NCBI GenBank assembly: GCA_034423115.1
Contig: DAOUJD010000044.1
Coordinates: 1 to 64,000, forward strand
DNA: 64,000 nt
Origin: Bin87 sp034423115
GTDB lineage: Bacteria; Chloroflexota; Dehalococcoidia; Lucifugimonadales; UBA3495
Direction: 5' to 3'
Part shown: positions 15,533 through 23,771 of the stretch, in pieces
How positions within the stretch are numbered: the stretch's first letter is position 1
Layout: each line of letters opens with the position of its first letter
Notes under the pieces: model-generated
What the model was told of the DNA's origin: nothing
Seen by the model: the letters and a program-made list of their open reading frames with translations, nothing else
The model's database searches: none
Program-made: the position numbers and the translations under genes

Positions 15533-15565
15533 AAAAATGGGCCGGCGCAGTAGACGCGCCGGCCC
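15533..15565 (-). terminator. rpsT terminator
   Basis: A perfect 10-bp stem GGGCCGGCGC/GCGCCGGCCC with a 7-nt loop. On the minus strand it is followed by ATTTTTA, as expected for a terminator of rpsT. It also separates rpsT from the lexA promoter. Confidence 0.8.
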
Positions 15566-15608
15566 TTGATTACGAAGTGCGGTTTCAGACTACAGCGAAC
15601 CCAATGGG

Positions 15609-15863
15609 TTACTCTGCCGCAGTGCGGTTGAGGGCGGCGGCCAGGCGGGCTTTGCGGCGCGACGCGTTGTTCTTGTGCAGCACCCCCTTACGGGCCGCCA
15701 CGTCCAACTGACGCATGGCTCGGCGTACCTCTTCTTCGCTTTCGGGCGCTCCCGCGGCCATCGCTCTGCGGGCTCGGCCGATGGCTGTGCGCGTTGCGCG
15801 TCGCACGCTGAGGTTCCGTGCGTAGCGTTTTACTGATTTGCGGTGGGCCTTCTGAGCGGGCAA
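15609..15863 (-). CDS. rpsT: 30S ribosomal protein S20
   Basis: An 84-residue S20, a primary 16S rRNA-binding protein. It begins MPAQKAHRKSVKRYARN and ends in the typical basic helix KGVLHKNNASRRKARLAAALN. The start is a TTG at 15863, 9 nt after AGGAG; upstream in-frame ATG codons would add some 68 residues unrelated to S20. It is monocistronic, divergent from groEL. TTG initiation of S20 recalls the UUG start of E. coli rpsT, which is linked to autoregulation. Confidence 0.93.
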   Translation of the reverse strand: MPAQKAHRKSVKRYARNLSVRRATRTAIGRARRAMAAGAPESEEEVRRAMRQLDVAARKGVLHKNNASRRKARLAAALNRTAAE

Positions 15864-16066
15864 GGGGAAACTCCTGTGATTTGGTTTGCGGCGTTGAATG
15901 TTATCAAAGGGAGACCGAAAAGTCATCAGTCGGTTGACAATGTTGGCGACGTTGCAGAAAATTAGATGGCATATTTCGACGCGATCCGATTTTCCGTCAT
16001 CGGATTTTATCGTCACCGTCCGGCGGATCGCGCGTATCAACTTGTTGTGCCCGGAGGATTCCCGCA

Positions 16067-17692
16067 ATGCCTGAAAAGCAGCTAATTTTCGATGAAGATG
16101 CCCGTCAGAGTCTGATGAGCGGCGTTAACCAATTGGGTCGCGTCGTCGCCCTTACGCTGGGTCCCAGCGGCAGGAACGTGATATTGGGGCGCGTGTGGAC
16201 GTTGCCGGTGGTCTGCAGCGACGGCGTCACCATCGCCAAAGAGGTGGTGTTGCCGGACCCCTACGAAAACATGGGCGCCCAGGTGGTCAAGGAAGCTGCG
16301 GCCAAGACCAACGATATCGTGGGTGATGGCACCACTACTTCCGTCGTGTTGGCGCGGTCCATCATACAGGGCGGCTTTATGAATGTCGCCGCCGGAGCCA
16401 ACCCTCTGGCAATTAAATCCGGCATCGACCAGGCGGTCAGCGCGGTCAGCAACCACATAAGCGCCCAGGCTGTGGCCGTCGAGAGTCGGGAGCAGGTGGC
16501 GCGCGTGGCGGCTTTGTCCGCCCATGAGGAAGCGATCGCCGAACTGATCGCCGATGCGATGGACAAAGTGGGCCGCGAAGGCATCATCACCGTGGAGGAA
16601 AGCCGCGGTCTGACTGACGAGCTCGATGTTGTCGAGGGCATGCGCCTGGATCGGGGTTACCTCTCCCCTCATTTCATCACCGACACCGATCGGATGGAAG
16701 TTTCCCTGGATGAGCCTCTCTTCCTGCTCACTGACCAGAAACTTTCTGCTGCCGCCGACGTGGTGCCTGCCCTGGAGGCAGTGGCGCAGGGCGGCCGTCG
16801 TCCCCTGGTGATAATCGCGGAGGACGTGGAGGGCGAAGCCCTGGCGACTCTCGTGGTCAACCGGCTGCGGGGCACCGTCAGCAGCCTCGCCGTAAAAGCC
16901 CCGGGATTTGGCGAACGGCGCAAGGCGCTGTTGCAAGACCTCGCCATCGTTACGGGCGGCACGGTCATCACCAACGATGCTGGAATGCGTCTAGAAGACA
17001 TTTCCATGGAGCACTTTGGTTCAGCCCGTCGGGTCCTGGCTACCAAGGACGAGACCACCATCGTGGAAGGCCGCGGACACGAGGACGACATCGCCGGGCG
17101 AGTCGCCGAACTCCGCGTGCAGATTGAAGAAACCACGTCGGACTACGACCGCGAGAAATTGCAGGAACGGCTCGCCAATCTGGCCGGCGGAGTCGCGGTG
17201 ATCAAAGTCGGCGCCGCCACCGAGCCCGAACTCAACGAGCGCAAGAGCCGGACCGAGGACGCCCTCGCGTCCACGCGGGCTGCGGTTGAGGAAGGTGTCA
17301 TACCGGGCGGAGGAGTCACCCTTCTGAGGGCGCAAGCCACCCTGGACGGGATCATCGATAGCGCTACCGGCGACGAAGCGGTTGGGATGCGCTTGGTTCG
17401 GGAAGCCCTGGAGGCCCCTCTCAACACGATTGCCGACAACGCCGGCTACAAAGGGGCTGTGATCGTCGAAAACGTCCGAAACGGCGAGGACGACTACGGG
17501 TTTGACGCCGACCGCGGCGAGTACACCGGCGTGGTGGCTCGCGGCATCATCGACCCGGCCAAGGTTACGCGGTCTGCGCTGCAAAACGCCGGTTCAGTTG
17601 CTGGAATGCTGCTGACGACCCAGGCCGTCATTACCGAAATTCCCAAGTACGAACCGTTGCCGGCCGACATCCAGGACTTCATGCACGACTAA
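16067..17692 (+). CDS. groEL: 60 kDa chaperonin GroEL
   Basis: A 541-residue group I chaperonin subunit. ATP-binding segments include LGPSGRNVIL, the GDGTTTSVVLA motif and the C-terminal VIPGGGVTLLRA. The usual T-N-D-G-V-T-I motif is C-S-D-G-V-T-I here, preceded by an unusual VWTLPVV stretch. The C-terminus ends DFMHD with no Gly-Gly-Met repeats. No groES lies upstream, so this may be a second, lineage-specific GroEL or groES may sit elsewhere. A CCCGGAGG ribosome binding site precedes the ATG. The 203-bp divergent region to rpsT has a TTGACA (15934-15939) but no convincing -10 and no CIRCE element. Confidence 0.93.
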   Translation: MPEKQLIFDEDARQSLMSGVNQLGRVVALTLGPSGRNVILGRVWTLPVVCSDGVTIAKEVVLPDPYENMGAQVVKEAAAKTNDIVGDGTTTSVVLARSIIQGGFMNVAAGANPLAIKSGIDQAVSAVSNHISAQAVAVESREQVARVAALSAHEEAIAELIADAMDKVGREGIITVEESRGLTDELDVVEGMRLDRGYLSPHFITDTDRMEVSLDEPLFLLTDQKLSAAADVVPALEAVAQGGRRPLVIIAEDVEGEALATLVVNRLRGTVSSLAVKAPGFGERRKALLQDLAIVTGGTVITNDAGMRLEDISMEHFGSARRVLATKDETTIVEGRGHEDDIAGRVAELRVQIEETTSDYDREKLQERLANLAGGVAVIKVGAATEPELNERKSRTEDALASTRAAVEEGVIPGGGVTLLRAQATLDGIIDSATGDEAVGMRLVREALEAPLNTIADNAGYKGAVIVENVRNGEDDYGFDADRGEYTGVVARGIIDPAKVTRSALQNAGSVAGMLLTTQAVITEIPKYEPLPADIQDFMHD

Positions 17693-17714
17693 TCCCACAC
17701 GCCGGCATAAATTA

Positions 17715-17760
17715 GCCCGCCGCGATGCCGAGTGGATCGGTGCGGCGGGCGTTAATTTTT
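17715..17760 (+). terminator. groEL terminator
   Basis: Stem GCCCGCCGC/GCGGCGGGC (17715-17723 with 17742-17750) followed by GTTAATTTTT. It ends the groEL transcript just 5 bp before the next gene. Confidence 0.85.
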
Positions 17761-17764
17761 CGAT

Positions 17765-18310
17765 ATGACCGTGGAATCTTTGAACTGCGTCGGCATTCTC
17801 AACCGCGCCACCATAGCTGGCCTCGTTATAGGTGATCCTCCGCTGGTAGAACATTGTCGGGATCTGGAAACGCAGCTTCAGCCCAATGGTTTGGACGTTA
17901 CGCTGAGATCCGTGTCCAGTTTCTCGGCTGGCTCCGCTCCCGGCGGCATCGGGATATCCGACCGGGATCGGACGCTGCCCGAAACCGTCGAGTTGGCATT
18001 CGGCGACGACGGCTGGCTGCATCTCCAACCCGGCCAATACCTGATCACATTCAACGAAATCATCAACCTGCCGCTCCACATAATGGCCCTGGCCCGACCC
18101 CGTTCCAGCCTGCTCCGTTCAGGCGTCGCCATCCATACCGCCGTCTGGGATGCTGGTTATTCCGGTCGCTCTCAGGCGTTGATGACCGTTCATCATCCGC
18201 AGGGATTCAGCATCCAACGGGATGCCAGGGTCGCGCAAATGGTGTTCATGTATCTCGACGCCGGTGATGCACAGGGCTACACCGGGCGTTACCAGAACGA
18301 AAACCAATGA
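17765..18310 (+). CDS. dcd: dUTPase/dCTP deaminase-family nucleotidohydrolase
   Basis: A 181-residue trimeric dUTPase-superfamily protein. Diagnostic stretches are QPNGLDVTL near residue 39, the ARPRSSLLRSGVAIHTAVWDAGYSGR motif, and RDARVAQMVF. The W-D-A-G-Y-S-G segment and overall spacing resemble the archaeal-type Dcd/dUTPase branch, so the enzyme may hydrolyse dUTP to dUMP, deaminate dCTP, or both. The gene symbol is therefore provisional. It starts immediately after the groEL terminator and overlaps queG by 4 bp (ATGA). Confidence 0.8.
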   Translation: MTVESLNCVGILNRATIAGLVIGDPPLVEHCRDLETQLQPNGLDVTLRSVSSFSAGSAPGGIGISDRDRTLPETVELAFGDDGWLHLQPGQYLITFNEIINLPLHIMALARPRSSLLRSGVAIHTAVWDAGYSGRSQALMTVHHPQGFSIQRDARVAQMVFMYLDAGDAQGYTGRYQNENQ

Positions 18311-19479
18311 ACGGATCGCAGCACCACGGGACCGACGCGGAATCGCCGCGCCAGGTGATCGACCGACTGGCGCATGAGGCAGGCTTCGACTTGGTGGCGG
18401 TAACCGACGCGACCGAATTTGCCCATGATCGCGAAACGGCCATGAGACGCATCGACGATGGGCTGATGGACGGGCTTCCCTGGTTCACCAAGAGGCGCGT
18501 AGAACATGGCACGGATCCGGAGCACCTGCTGTCCGGCGCCCGATCCATCATCTCCCTCGGGCTCAACTACTATCCCGGCGAGACGCCCGAAGCGGAGGCC
18601 GGTTCCGGATTGGTAGCCCGTTATGCTCAGGGCAGGGATTACCACCGCGTGATGAAGCGGCGAATGCGTAGGCTCGTCATCGCGCTTTCCGAGGATCCGG
18701 CATTGCAACTCGACGGCGACAACCTGGCGGCGCGTTGGTTCGTGGATGACGGGCCGATGCTGGACCGCGCTGTGGCATCCCGGGCCGGATTGGGGTGGTT
18801 TGGCAAGAATGGGAACATCTTGAACCCTACCTACGGGTCCTGGCTGCTGCTCGGTCAGATAGTCACCAATCTGGAGTTGGAATCCGACCGACCACTTTCC
18901 AAAACCTGCGGCCAATGCACTCGCTGCATTCCGTCGTGCCCCACCGACGCAATAGTCGCGCCTTATGTGGTGGACAACCGGCGATGCATCAGTTACTTGA
19001 CCATTGAGCACAAGGGGTCGATCCCGCGTGAATTGCGTCCCGCCGTGGGCGCCTGGGTTTTCGGATGCGACATCTGCCAGGAGGTTTGCCCGGTCAACCG
19101 AAAGGCCAAGGCGACGTCGGATCCCAACTTCGGCCGGCGCGACCTGACAGCGTTGGACCTCATCGAACTGTTGGACATGACCGAAGCGGAGTTTCGCCAG
19201 CGGTTTGCCGGAACGCCCCTAATGCGCGCCAAGTGGGTTGGAATGCAACGCAATGCCTGCGTCGCGTTGGGGAATCTCCATGACCCGTTCGCGGTTCCTG
19301 CGCTGGCGCGTGCCCTGGAGGAAGCAAATCCGCTGGTGAAACAACACTCCGCCTGGGCGTTGGGTCGCATCGGCGGCACCGATGCGCGTAACGCCTTGGA
19401 GTCGGCGTCCTTCTCCGAGCAAGACCCGGACGTGCGCGCGGAAATCAGGCTGGCCTTGGACGAAATCGCCGCGAACTAG
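18307..19479 (+). CDS. queG: epoxyqueuosine reductase QueG
   Basis: A 390-residue cobalamin- and iron-sulfur-dependent enzyme that reduces epoxyqueuosine to queuosine in the tRNA anticodon. The N-terminal part holds the DUF1730 corrinoid-binding region (LGLNYYPGE, YAQGRDYHRVMKRR, WFVDDGPMLDRAVASRAGLGWFGKN). Two [4Fe-4S] motifs follow (CGQCTRCIPSCPTDAI and CDICQEVCPVNRK). The C-terminus has HEAT-like repeats (AVPALARALEEANPLVKQHSAWALGRIG). It overlaps the dcd stop by 4 bp, and its TAG shares four bases with the stop of the convergent EVE gene. Confidence 0.95.
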   Translation: MNGSQHHGTDAESPRQVIDRLAHEAGFDLVAVTDATEFAHDRETAMRRIDDGLMDGLPWFTKRRVEHGTDPEHLLSGARSIISLGLNYYPGETPEAEAGSGLVARYAQGRDYHRVMKRRMRRLVIALSEDPALQLDGDNLAARWFVDDGPMLDRAVASRAGLGWFGKNGNILNPTYGSWLLLGQIVTNLELESDRPLSKTCGQCTRCIPSCPTDAIVAPYVVDNRRCISYLTIEHKGSIPRELRPAVGAWVFGCDICQEVCPVNRKAKATSDPNFGRRDLTALDLIELLDMTEAEFRQRFAGTPLMRAKWVGMQRNACVALGNLHDPFAVPALARALEEANPLVKQHSAWALGRIGGTDARNALESASFSEQDPDVRAEIRLALDEIAAN

Positions 19480-20240
19480 TCGTTGTCGTACTTGACGGGG
19501 TTGTCCGGTGTCCTGCGGTTCCGGCCCCTGCCGTGAGAACGCCGAGCGCGCCCGTTGGAGCGGCCTTGACCGTCCTCTGGTGGTTGTTGGTCGGCAACGT
19601 CTGGGGGCATTGCTTCTGCGCCGGGCGCGGGATCCTCTGTTGTGCGTTCCGCGACGTCCGCCGCTCGTGCGTTCCGTGGTCTTGCTGGCCTGACCGGATC
19701 CCGTTCCGTATTGCGACGGCGACGATCTCGTTGAAAGTTGACCCGCTCCGTTTCCGCGGCCAACTCCTCATCTACCCTGCGCAAGGCTGCGTCGCGTCCA
19801 TCCCGCAACTTCAGCATCTCCGTTTCCAGGAGAAAAAAGTCTCCCTTGGAAAGTAGGTGCAGGTTCCCCTGGAATGCCATGTGCCAATCCTCTGGCGGCC
19901 ATTTCCGGAGATATTCCAAGCGGTAGGCGATCAAGCCGGCGTTGATGTATTGCTCGCTGGGGAGAATGACATCGGGTCTAATCTCGATACGGTAGGGCCA
20001 GGCGGTCTTCCCCTCTTTGACCCATGGGGTGGACTTGACCTCTTCGTATGACTTGGTGACGGTCGCGGTGGCGGTGAACACGCGCACCCCGCTCACGTAG
20101 TAGATGATACGGTCGCCGGGTTCAACCCTTTGCACTTTGCGGCGATATTCGGCCTTCAAGCCCTGCTGAGCGAAGCCTAGCTGCTGAGTGATGTCGAAAT
20201 TTTGCTTGTTGCAATTAATCATCCAAAAGTTATGTGGCAT
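19476..20240 (-). CDS. EVE-domain protein with basic low-complexity tail
   Basis: A 254-residue protein. The N-terminal 145 residues fit an EVE/PUA-like domain (NFWMINCNKQNF, RVEPGDRIIYYVSGVRVFTATATVT, IRPDVILPSEQY). This fold reads modified bases in DNA or RNA. The rest is an R/E/P-rich disordered tail with repeated RRRR and GRGRNRR patches, suggesting nucleic-acid binding. I start at ATG 20240 because the EVE domain begins there; the frame is open upstream to 20585 but that part overlaps the divergent thiolase gene and shows no conservation. Its stop overlaps that of queG (CTAG). Confidence 0.7.
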   Translation of the reverse strand: MPHNFWMINCNKQNFDITQQLGFAQQGLKAEYRRKVQRVEPGDRIIYYVSGVRVFTATATVTKSYEEVKSTPWVKEGKTAWPYRIEIRPDVILPSEQYINAGLIAYRLEYLRKWPPEDWHMAFQGNLHLLSKGDFFLLETEMLKLRDGRDAALRRVDEELAAETERVNFQRDRRRRNTERDPVRPARPRNARAADVAERTTEDPAPGAEAMPPDVADQQPPEDGQGRSNGRARRSHGRGRNRRTPDNPVKYDND

Positions 20241-20483
20241 ATCTGTATCCCGGCAAATGGATCTGACATCCGGAATTTGGGCCATTCTAGCACACGGGGT
20301 TGGTCGTTCCCCTTCACGGCGCGTCCACCGTGGCGGAACCGAAATGTGGCAACAAGAACTGCCGGCCGTCGGTCGCGTTGCTCTCATGCCGTTACGACGA
20401 GCTGCGGCATTTGTCGGCACACCAGTAATGTTGTACCATCGTTGGGCTGACAAACTGATAAATCCACCACTGGGAGTGAACCT

Positions 20484-21659
20484 ATGGCCAGCACCGCAAA
20501 CCGCGAACGCGACATCGCAATAGTCGGGGTCGCCGAGTCCGACGTCATGGGCACGGTGCCCGATAAATCCTCGTTGCAGCACCACGCGGAGGCGGCGTTC
20601 AACGCTCTCGAGGACGCGGGGTTGTCCCTGGGGGACGTCAACGGCCTGATGACCGCCGGATTCAGCACCTTGGTCACGGCGGAGTACTTTGGGCTGCAGC
20701 CATCATTCACCGATAACACCTCGGTAGGCGGATCTTCCTTCGTGATCCACGTCGCGCACGCCGCCGCTGCGATCCGCGCCGGTTATTGCGATACGGTCCT
20801 CATCACCCACGGTCAGGCCGGCCGGTCCACCCGCGCACCGGTGCCGCCGGACCGCAACCTTCCCGTGGCCCAGTATGAAACACCCTACGGAATGATCGGG
20901 CAGCCCATCAACTACGCCATGGCCTGCACGCGTTACATGCACGAGTACGGCGAGGAGCGGACCCGACAGGCGTTGGCGGAAATCGCGGTTTCCACTCGCG
21001 CATGGGCCAACCTGAACCCCGTGGCCTACATGCACGAAACTCCGATGTCGTTCGACGATTACCACAACTCCCGCTGGGTGGCGTGGCCCTTCCATCTGTT
21101 TGACTGCTGCCTGGTCACCGACTCCGGCGCGGCCATTGTCGTTACCACCGCGGAGAAGGCGCGAAACTGCGCCAAGGAACCGGTCTGGGTGCTGGGCGCG
21201 GCTGAAGGCCACGACCACAACCTGATCAGCTTCATGCCGGACCACACGTCCACCTGGTCTCGTGAAACCGGCCCCCGGTCGCTGGAGCGCGCCGGCCTGA
21301 CCCACGATAACATCGACCACACCATGATATACGACTCCTTCACCTACACCACCCTGGTTACCCTTGAAGGGTTGGGTTTCTGCGGTCCGGGTGAGGGCCC
21401 TGATTTTGTCGCCAACCAGCGAACGGCGCCGGGCGGAGAGTTCGCGCTGAACACCAACGGCGGCGGTCTGTCCTACTCGCACCCGGGGATGTACGGGAGT
21501 TTCCTGCTGGTGGAGGCGGTACGCCAGTTACGCGGTGAATGTGGCGACCGTCAGGTGTACCGGAAGGGTTCTTCAGACCAACCGGCGGCGACCAGCATGG
21601 TCAACGGCACCGGTGGCTCGCTGTCCTCAACCGGTACGGTGGTGCTGGCAACCGGCTAA
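20484..21659 (+). CDS. thiolase-like protein (SCP2/acetyl-CoA acetyltransferase family) lacking the catalytic cysteines
   Basis: A 391-residue thiolase-fold protein: RDIAIVGVAESD at the N-terminus, AAAAIRAGYCDTVLITHG, MIYDSFTYTTLVTLEGLGFCGPGEG, and GGGLSYSHPGMYG with the conserved histidine. At the position of the nucleophilic cysteine the sequence reads TSVGGSS, and the C-terminal C-x-G is replaced by GTGG, so both catalytic cysteines appear to be missing. It may be non-canonical or act in a complex. A GGGAGTG ribosome binding site precedes the ATG. It is not accompanied by a DUF35 partner gene. Confidence 0.8.
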   Translation: MASTANRERDIAIVGVAESDVMGTVPDKSSLQHHAEAAFNALEDAGLSLGDVNGLMTAGFSTLVTAEYFGLQPSFTDNTSVGGSSFVIHVAHAAAAIRAGYCDTVLITHGQAGRSTRAPVPPDRNLPVAQYETPYGMIGQPINYAMACTRYMHEYGEERTRQALAEIAVSTRAWANLNPVAYMHETPMSFDDYHNSRWVAWPFHLFDCCLVTDSGAAIVVTTAEKARNCAKEPVWVLGAAEGHDHNLISFMPDHTSTWSRETGPRSLERAGLTHDNIDHTMIYDSFTYTTLVTLEGLGFCGPGEGPDFVANQRTAPGGEFALNTNGGGLSYSHPGMYGSFLLVEAVRQLRGECGDRQVYRKGSSDQPAATSMVNGTGGSLSSTGTVVLATG

Positions 21660-21694
21660 TCTTTCGAATCAGGCGTTGCCAGTCAGGTTCCAAT

Positions 21695-21733
21695 TGCCCC
21701 GTCGCCGCTGGTCGGTACCGGGGCATCCCATTT
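21695..21733 (+). terminator. possible terminator after the thiolase gene
   Basis: TGCCCCG (21695-21701) can pair with CGGGGCA (21719-21725) across a 17-nt loop, followed by TCCCATTT. The T run is short, so the assignment is tentative. Confidence 0.4.
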
Positions 21734-21777
21734 ATGCAATCCAGATCCAACAATCTACCCACATCATCTAGCGAGAC

Positions 21778-22869
21778 ATGGACACAGTAATCATAGGACT
21801 GCCCCAATCCGGCAAAACCACCCTATTCAACGCCCTCACCCTGGGCAAATCGGATGCCAGCGGAGCGTCCGGTTCAGCAACCGAAATGCACATGGGCGTG
21901 GTCAAGGTCCCCGACCCTCGGCTGGAATTCCTGGGAGAGGTATACCACCCCAGGAAGATCGTACCTGCAGAGATCCGATACATCGATCTGCCCGGTCCGG
22001 AGTCCATGGCGAAATCCCAGGGCATCAGCGGGAGGTACCGCAACATCTTACAGTCCGCCACCGCCTTTCTGTTGGTAGTGCGCGCCTTCACCAACGAGGC
22101 AGTAGCGCATCCCACCGGCGACGTTGACCCTGGCAGAGACTTGGAGACCATGCTCGGTGAGTTGTCATTCGCCGATCTGGAGGTGCTGGAACGGGCATCA
22201 ACTCGTTTGTCTGAGCAGATGAACAAGACCAAGCCCGCCGACCGCCCCATGGCTATCCGGCACAAAGATGCGGTGGACAAAGCGCGGACGGGTCTGGAAT
22301 CTGGTATCCCCGTACGGCTGCAGAACTTCACGGACTCCGAACGGGCGTTATTGGTCAACTACCAACTGTTGACCGACAAGAACGTGATCGTGGTGTTCAA
22401 CACCGACGAAGGCTCCGAAGATGTACGCGTCGCGGACCTCGGCCTGGACCCTACTTTGCTGCAAGGTGTGGGAACGGTGAGTATCAGCGCGCGCATCGAA
22501 GCGGAACTCGGGATGATGGAAGCGGAGGAAGCCGCCGAATTCCGGTCCGACCTGGAATTGGGAGAGCCAGCGACCAGCCGGGTAATCAACGCCAGCTACG
22601 ATACCTTGGGACTGGTGTCGTTCCTTACCGTCGGAGACGACGAAGTGCGGGCGTGGAGCGTGCCCGGCGGAATGCCGGCGGTCGATGCCGCCGGCGTGAT
22701 CCACACCGATTTTACGCGCGGCTTCATTCGCGCCGAAGTCATCGCCTACGATGATTTCTCCACGTGCGGCAGCATCGCGCAGGGGCGCAAGGAAGGGCTG
22801 CTGCGTTCCGAAGGCAAGGCCTATCCAGTGCGCGACGGCGACATAATCAACTTCCTGGTCAACACCTGA
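21778..22869 (+). CDS. ychF: redox-regulated ATPase YchF (Obg-like)
   Basis: A 363-residue OBG-family P-loop protein. Walker A is GLPQSGKTT at residues 7-15, differing from the usual N-V-G-K-S. D-L-P-G is the G3 motif and FNTDE occupies the G4 position in place of the G-specific NKxD, consistent with ATP use. The C-terminal DUF933/TGS part is clear (EVRAWSVPGGMPAVDAAGVIHTDF, then GKAYPVRDGDIINFL). YchF associates with ribosomes and stress responses. The stop codon TGA 22867-22869 overlaps the ATG of the GNAT gene by one base. Confidence 0.93.
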   Translation: MDTVIIGLPQSGKTTLFNALTLGKSDASGASGSATEMHMGVVKVPDPRLEFLGEVYHPRKIVPAEIRYIDLPGPESMAKSQGISGRYRNILQSATAFLLVVRAFTNEAVAHPTGDVDPGRDLETMLGELSFADLEVLERASTRLSEQMNKTKPADRPMAIRHKDAVDKARTGLESGIPVRLQNFTDSERALLVNYQLLTDKNVIVVFNTDEGSEDVRVADLGLDPTLLQGVGTVSISARIEAELGMMEAEEAAEFRSDLELGEPATSRVINASYDTLGLVSFLTVGDDEVRAWSVPGGMPAVDAAGVIHTDFTRGFIRAEVIAYDDFSTCGSIAQGRKEGLLRSEGKAYPVRDGDIINFLVNT

Positions 22870-23375
22870 TGATCGATATCCGCCTGTACCGATCCCGAGA
22901 TTATGAAGCCGTCCGCGAGGTGTTCAGCCATGCGCAGGACGACTTCGTGCAGAGCTACCTGCATTCCGACGAGGACCGGGAGGAGTACAACGAATACGTC
23001 ATTGGAGCGCTCGCTCGAGATCTCTCCGACATACAGCGCAGCTACCTCCAGCACCCGGGCAGCAATTTCTGGGTGGCCGAACGGGACGGCGAAACTATCG
23101 GATGCATTGGAGCGTACCAGCGCAGCCATGAGGAGGCCGAAATTCGGCGGTTGGTGGTGCATCGCGACGCTCGGCGCCAGGGCATAGCCTCGCGTTTGCT
23201 CGACCAGGCCGAAGACTTCTGCCGAGATCTGGGATACGTGCGGACTATTGCCTGGACGTACAACCACATGCCGGGTGCCATCGAATTCCTGCGCCGCCGG
23301 GGCTACCAACTGATTGAAGATCACGCCTTCCCTCACACCAGTCTCACCCTGTACCTGTACGCCTTGGAACTGTAG
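22869..23375 (+). CDS. GNAT-family N-acetyltransferase
   Basis: A 168-residue acetyltransferase. It starts IDIRLYRSRDYEAVREVF. The acetyl-CoA binding motif A is RRLVVHRDARRQGIASRLLDQAEDF (R/Q-x2-G-x-A type), and the C-terminal FLRRRGYQLIED is the motif B loop. The acceptor is unknown. The ATG overlaps the ychF stop by one base, so the two genes are translationally coupled; an earlier in-frame start would lie within ychF. Confidence 0.82.
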   Translation: MIDIRLYRSRDYEAVREVFSHAQDDFVQSYLHSDEDREEYNEYVIGALARDLSDIQRSYLQHPGSNFWVAERDGETIGCIGAYQRSHEEAEIRRLVVHRDARRQGIASRLLDQAEDFCRDLGYVRTIAWTYNHMPGAIEFLRRRGYQLIEDHAFPHTSLTLYLYALEL

Positions 23376-23425
23376 CCGGCGAGCCCGAAATCGGCTCCGG
23401 AGCCTGCCCGACAATCGTAACGAAC

Positions 23426-23454
23426 TTGACAGAATCGGGCATTGCAAGTAGTAT
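23426..23454 (+). promoter_or_regulatory. promoter of the SAM riboswitch-mtnA unit
   Basis: TTGACA (23426-23431) and TAGTAT (23449-23454) are separated by 17 bp. Transcription would begin about 30 nt before the aptamer. Confidence 0.75.
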
Positions 23455-23488
23455 CTATAACGATTAACAACTGGATACGTTGCTGGAA

Positions 23489-23681
23489 CCCTTATCCAGA
23501 CAGGCGGAGGGAACGGCCCTGTGAAGCCTGGCAACCAATCCCGCTCACCCAGTGGGATCAGGTGCTAATTCCGGCGTCCCGCAGATGGTGTCGCCTTGCG
23601 ACGCGGTCGGAGCGGTATGACGAAAGATGAGGGGAGAACTGTACTGATGGGCTCTCCCGGCGTGGGTGGGCCTCTATTTTT
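23489..23681 (+). promoter_or_regulatory. SAM-I (S-box) riboswitch with transcription terminator
   Basis: The aptamer shows the S-box core: CTTATCCAGA, GGCGGAGGGAACGGCCC, GTGAAGCCTGGCAACC, GGTGCTAATTCC and GACGAAAGATGAG. P1 pairs CCCTTATC (23489-23496) with GATGAGGG (23626-23633). The 3' strand of P1 overlaps GGGAGA (23632-23637), which can alternatively pair with TCTCCC (23653-23658) as an antiterminator. The latter lies in a terminator hairpin (23650-23672) followed by TCTATTTTT. With SAM bound, P1 forms and transcription ends; when SAM is low, mtnA is made. Confidence 0.93.
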
Positions 23682-23771
23682 GCCTTTGCCGATTTCAGCC
23701 TTCGGGGCCTCCTTTGCTCCGAGGCCCTGTAAACCCGCAGCGTATTCCCAACACACCGGGTAACTGGTGCT

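Noticed and set aside
15864..16066. CIRCE-type heat-shock operator upstream of groEL
   Set aside because: No GAGTGCTAA-like inverted repeat is present in the spacer.
15864..16067. Longer N-terminus for S20 up to 16067
   Set aside because: S20 proteins begin at the M-P-A-Q-K-A-H segment; TTG 15863 has a good ribosome binding site.
20241..20585. Longer N-terminus for the EVE protein
   Set aside because: The extra frame overlaps the divergent thiolase gene and its promoter region and shows no family sequence.
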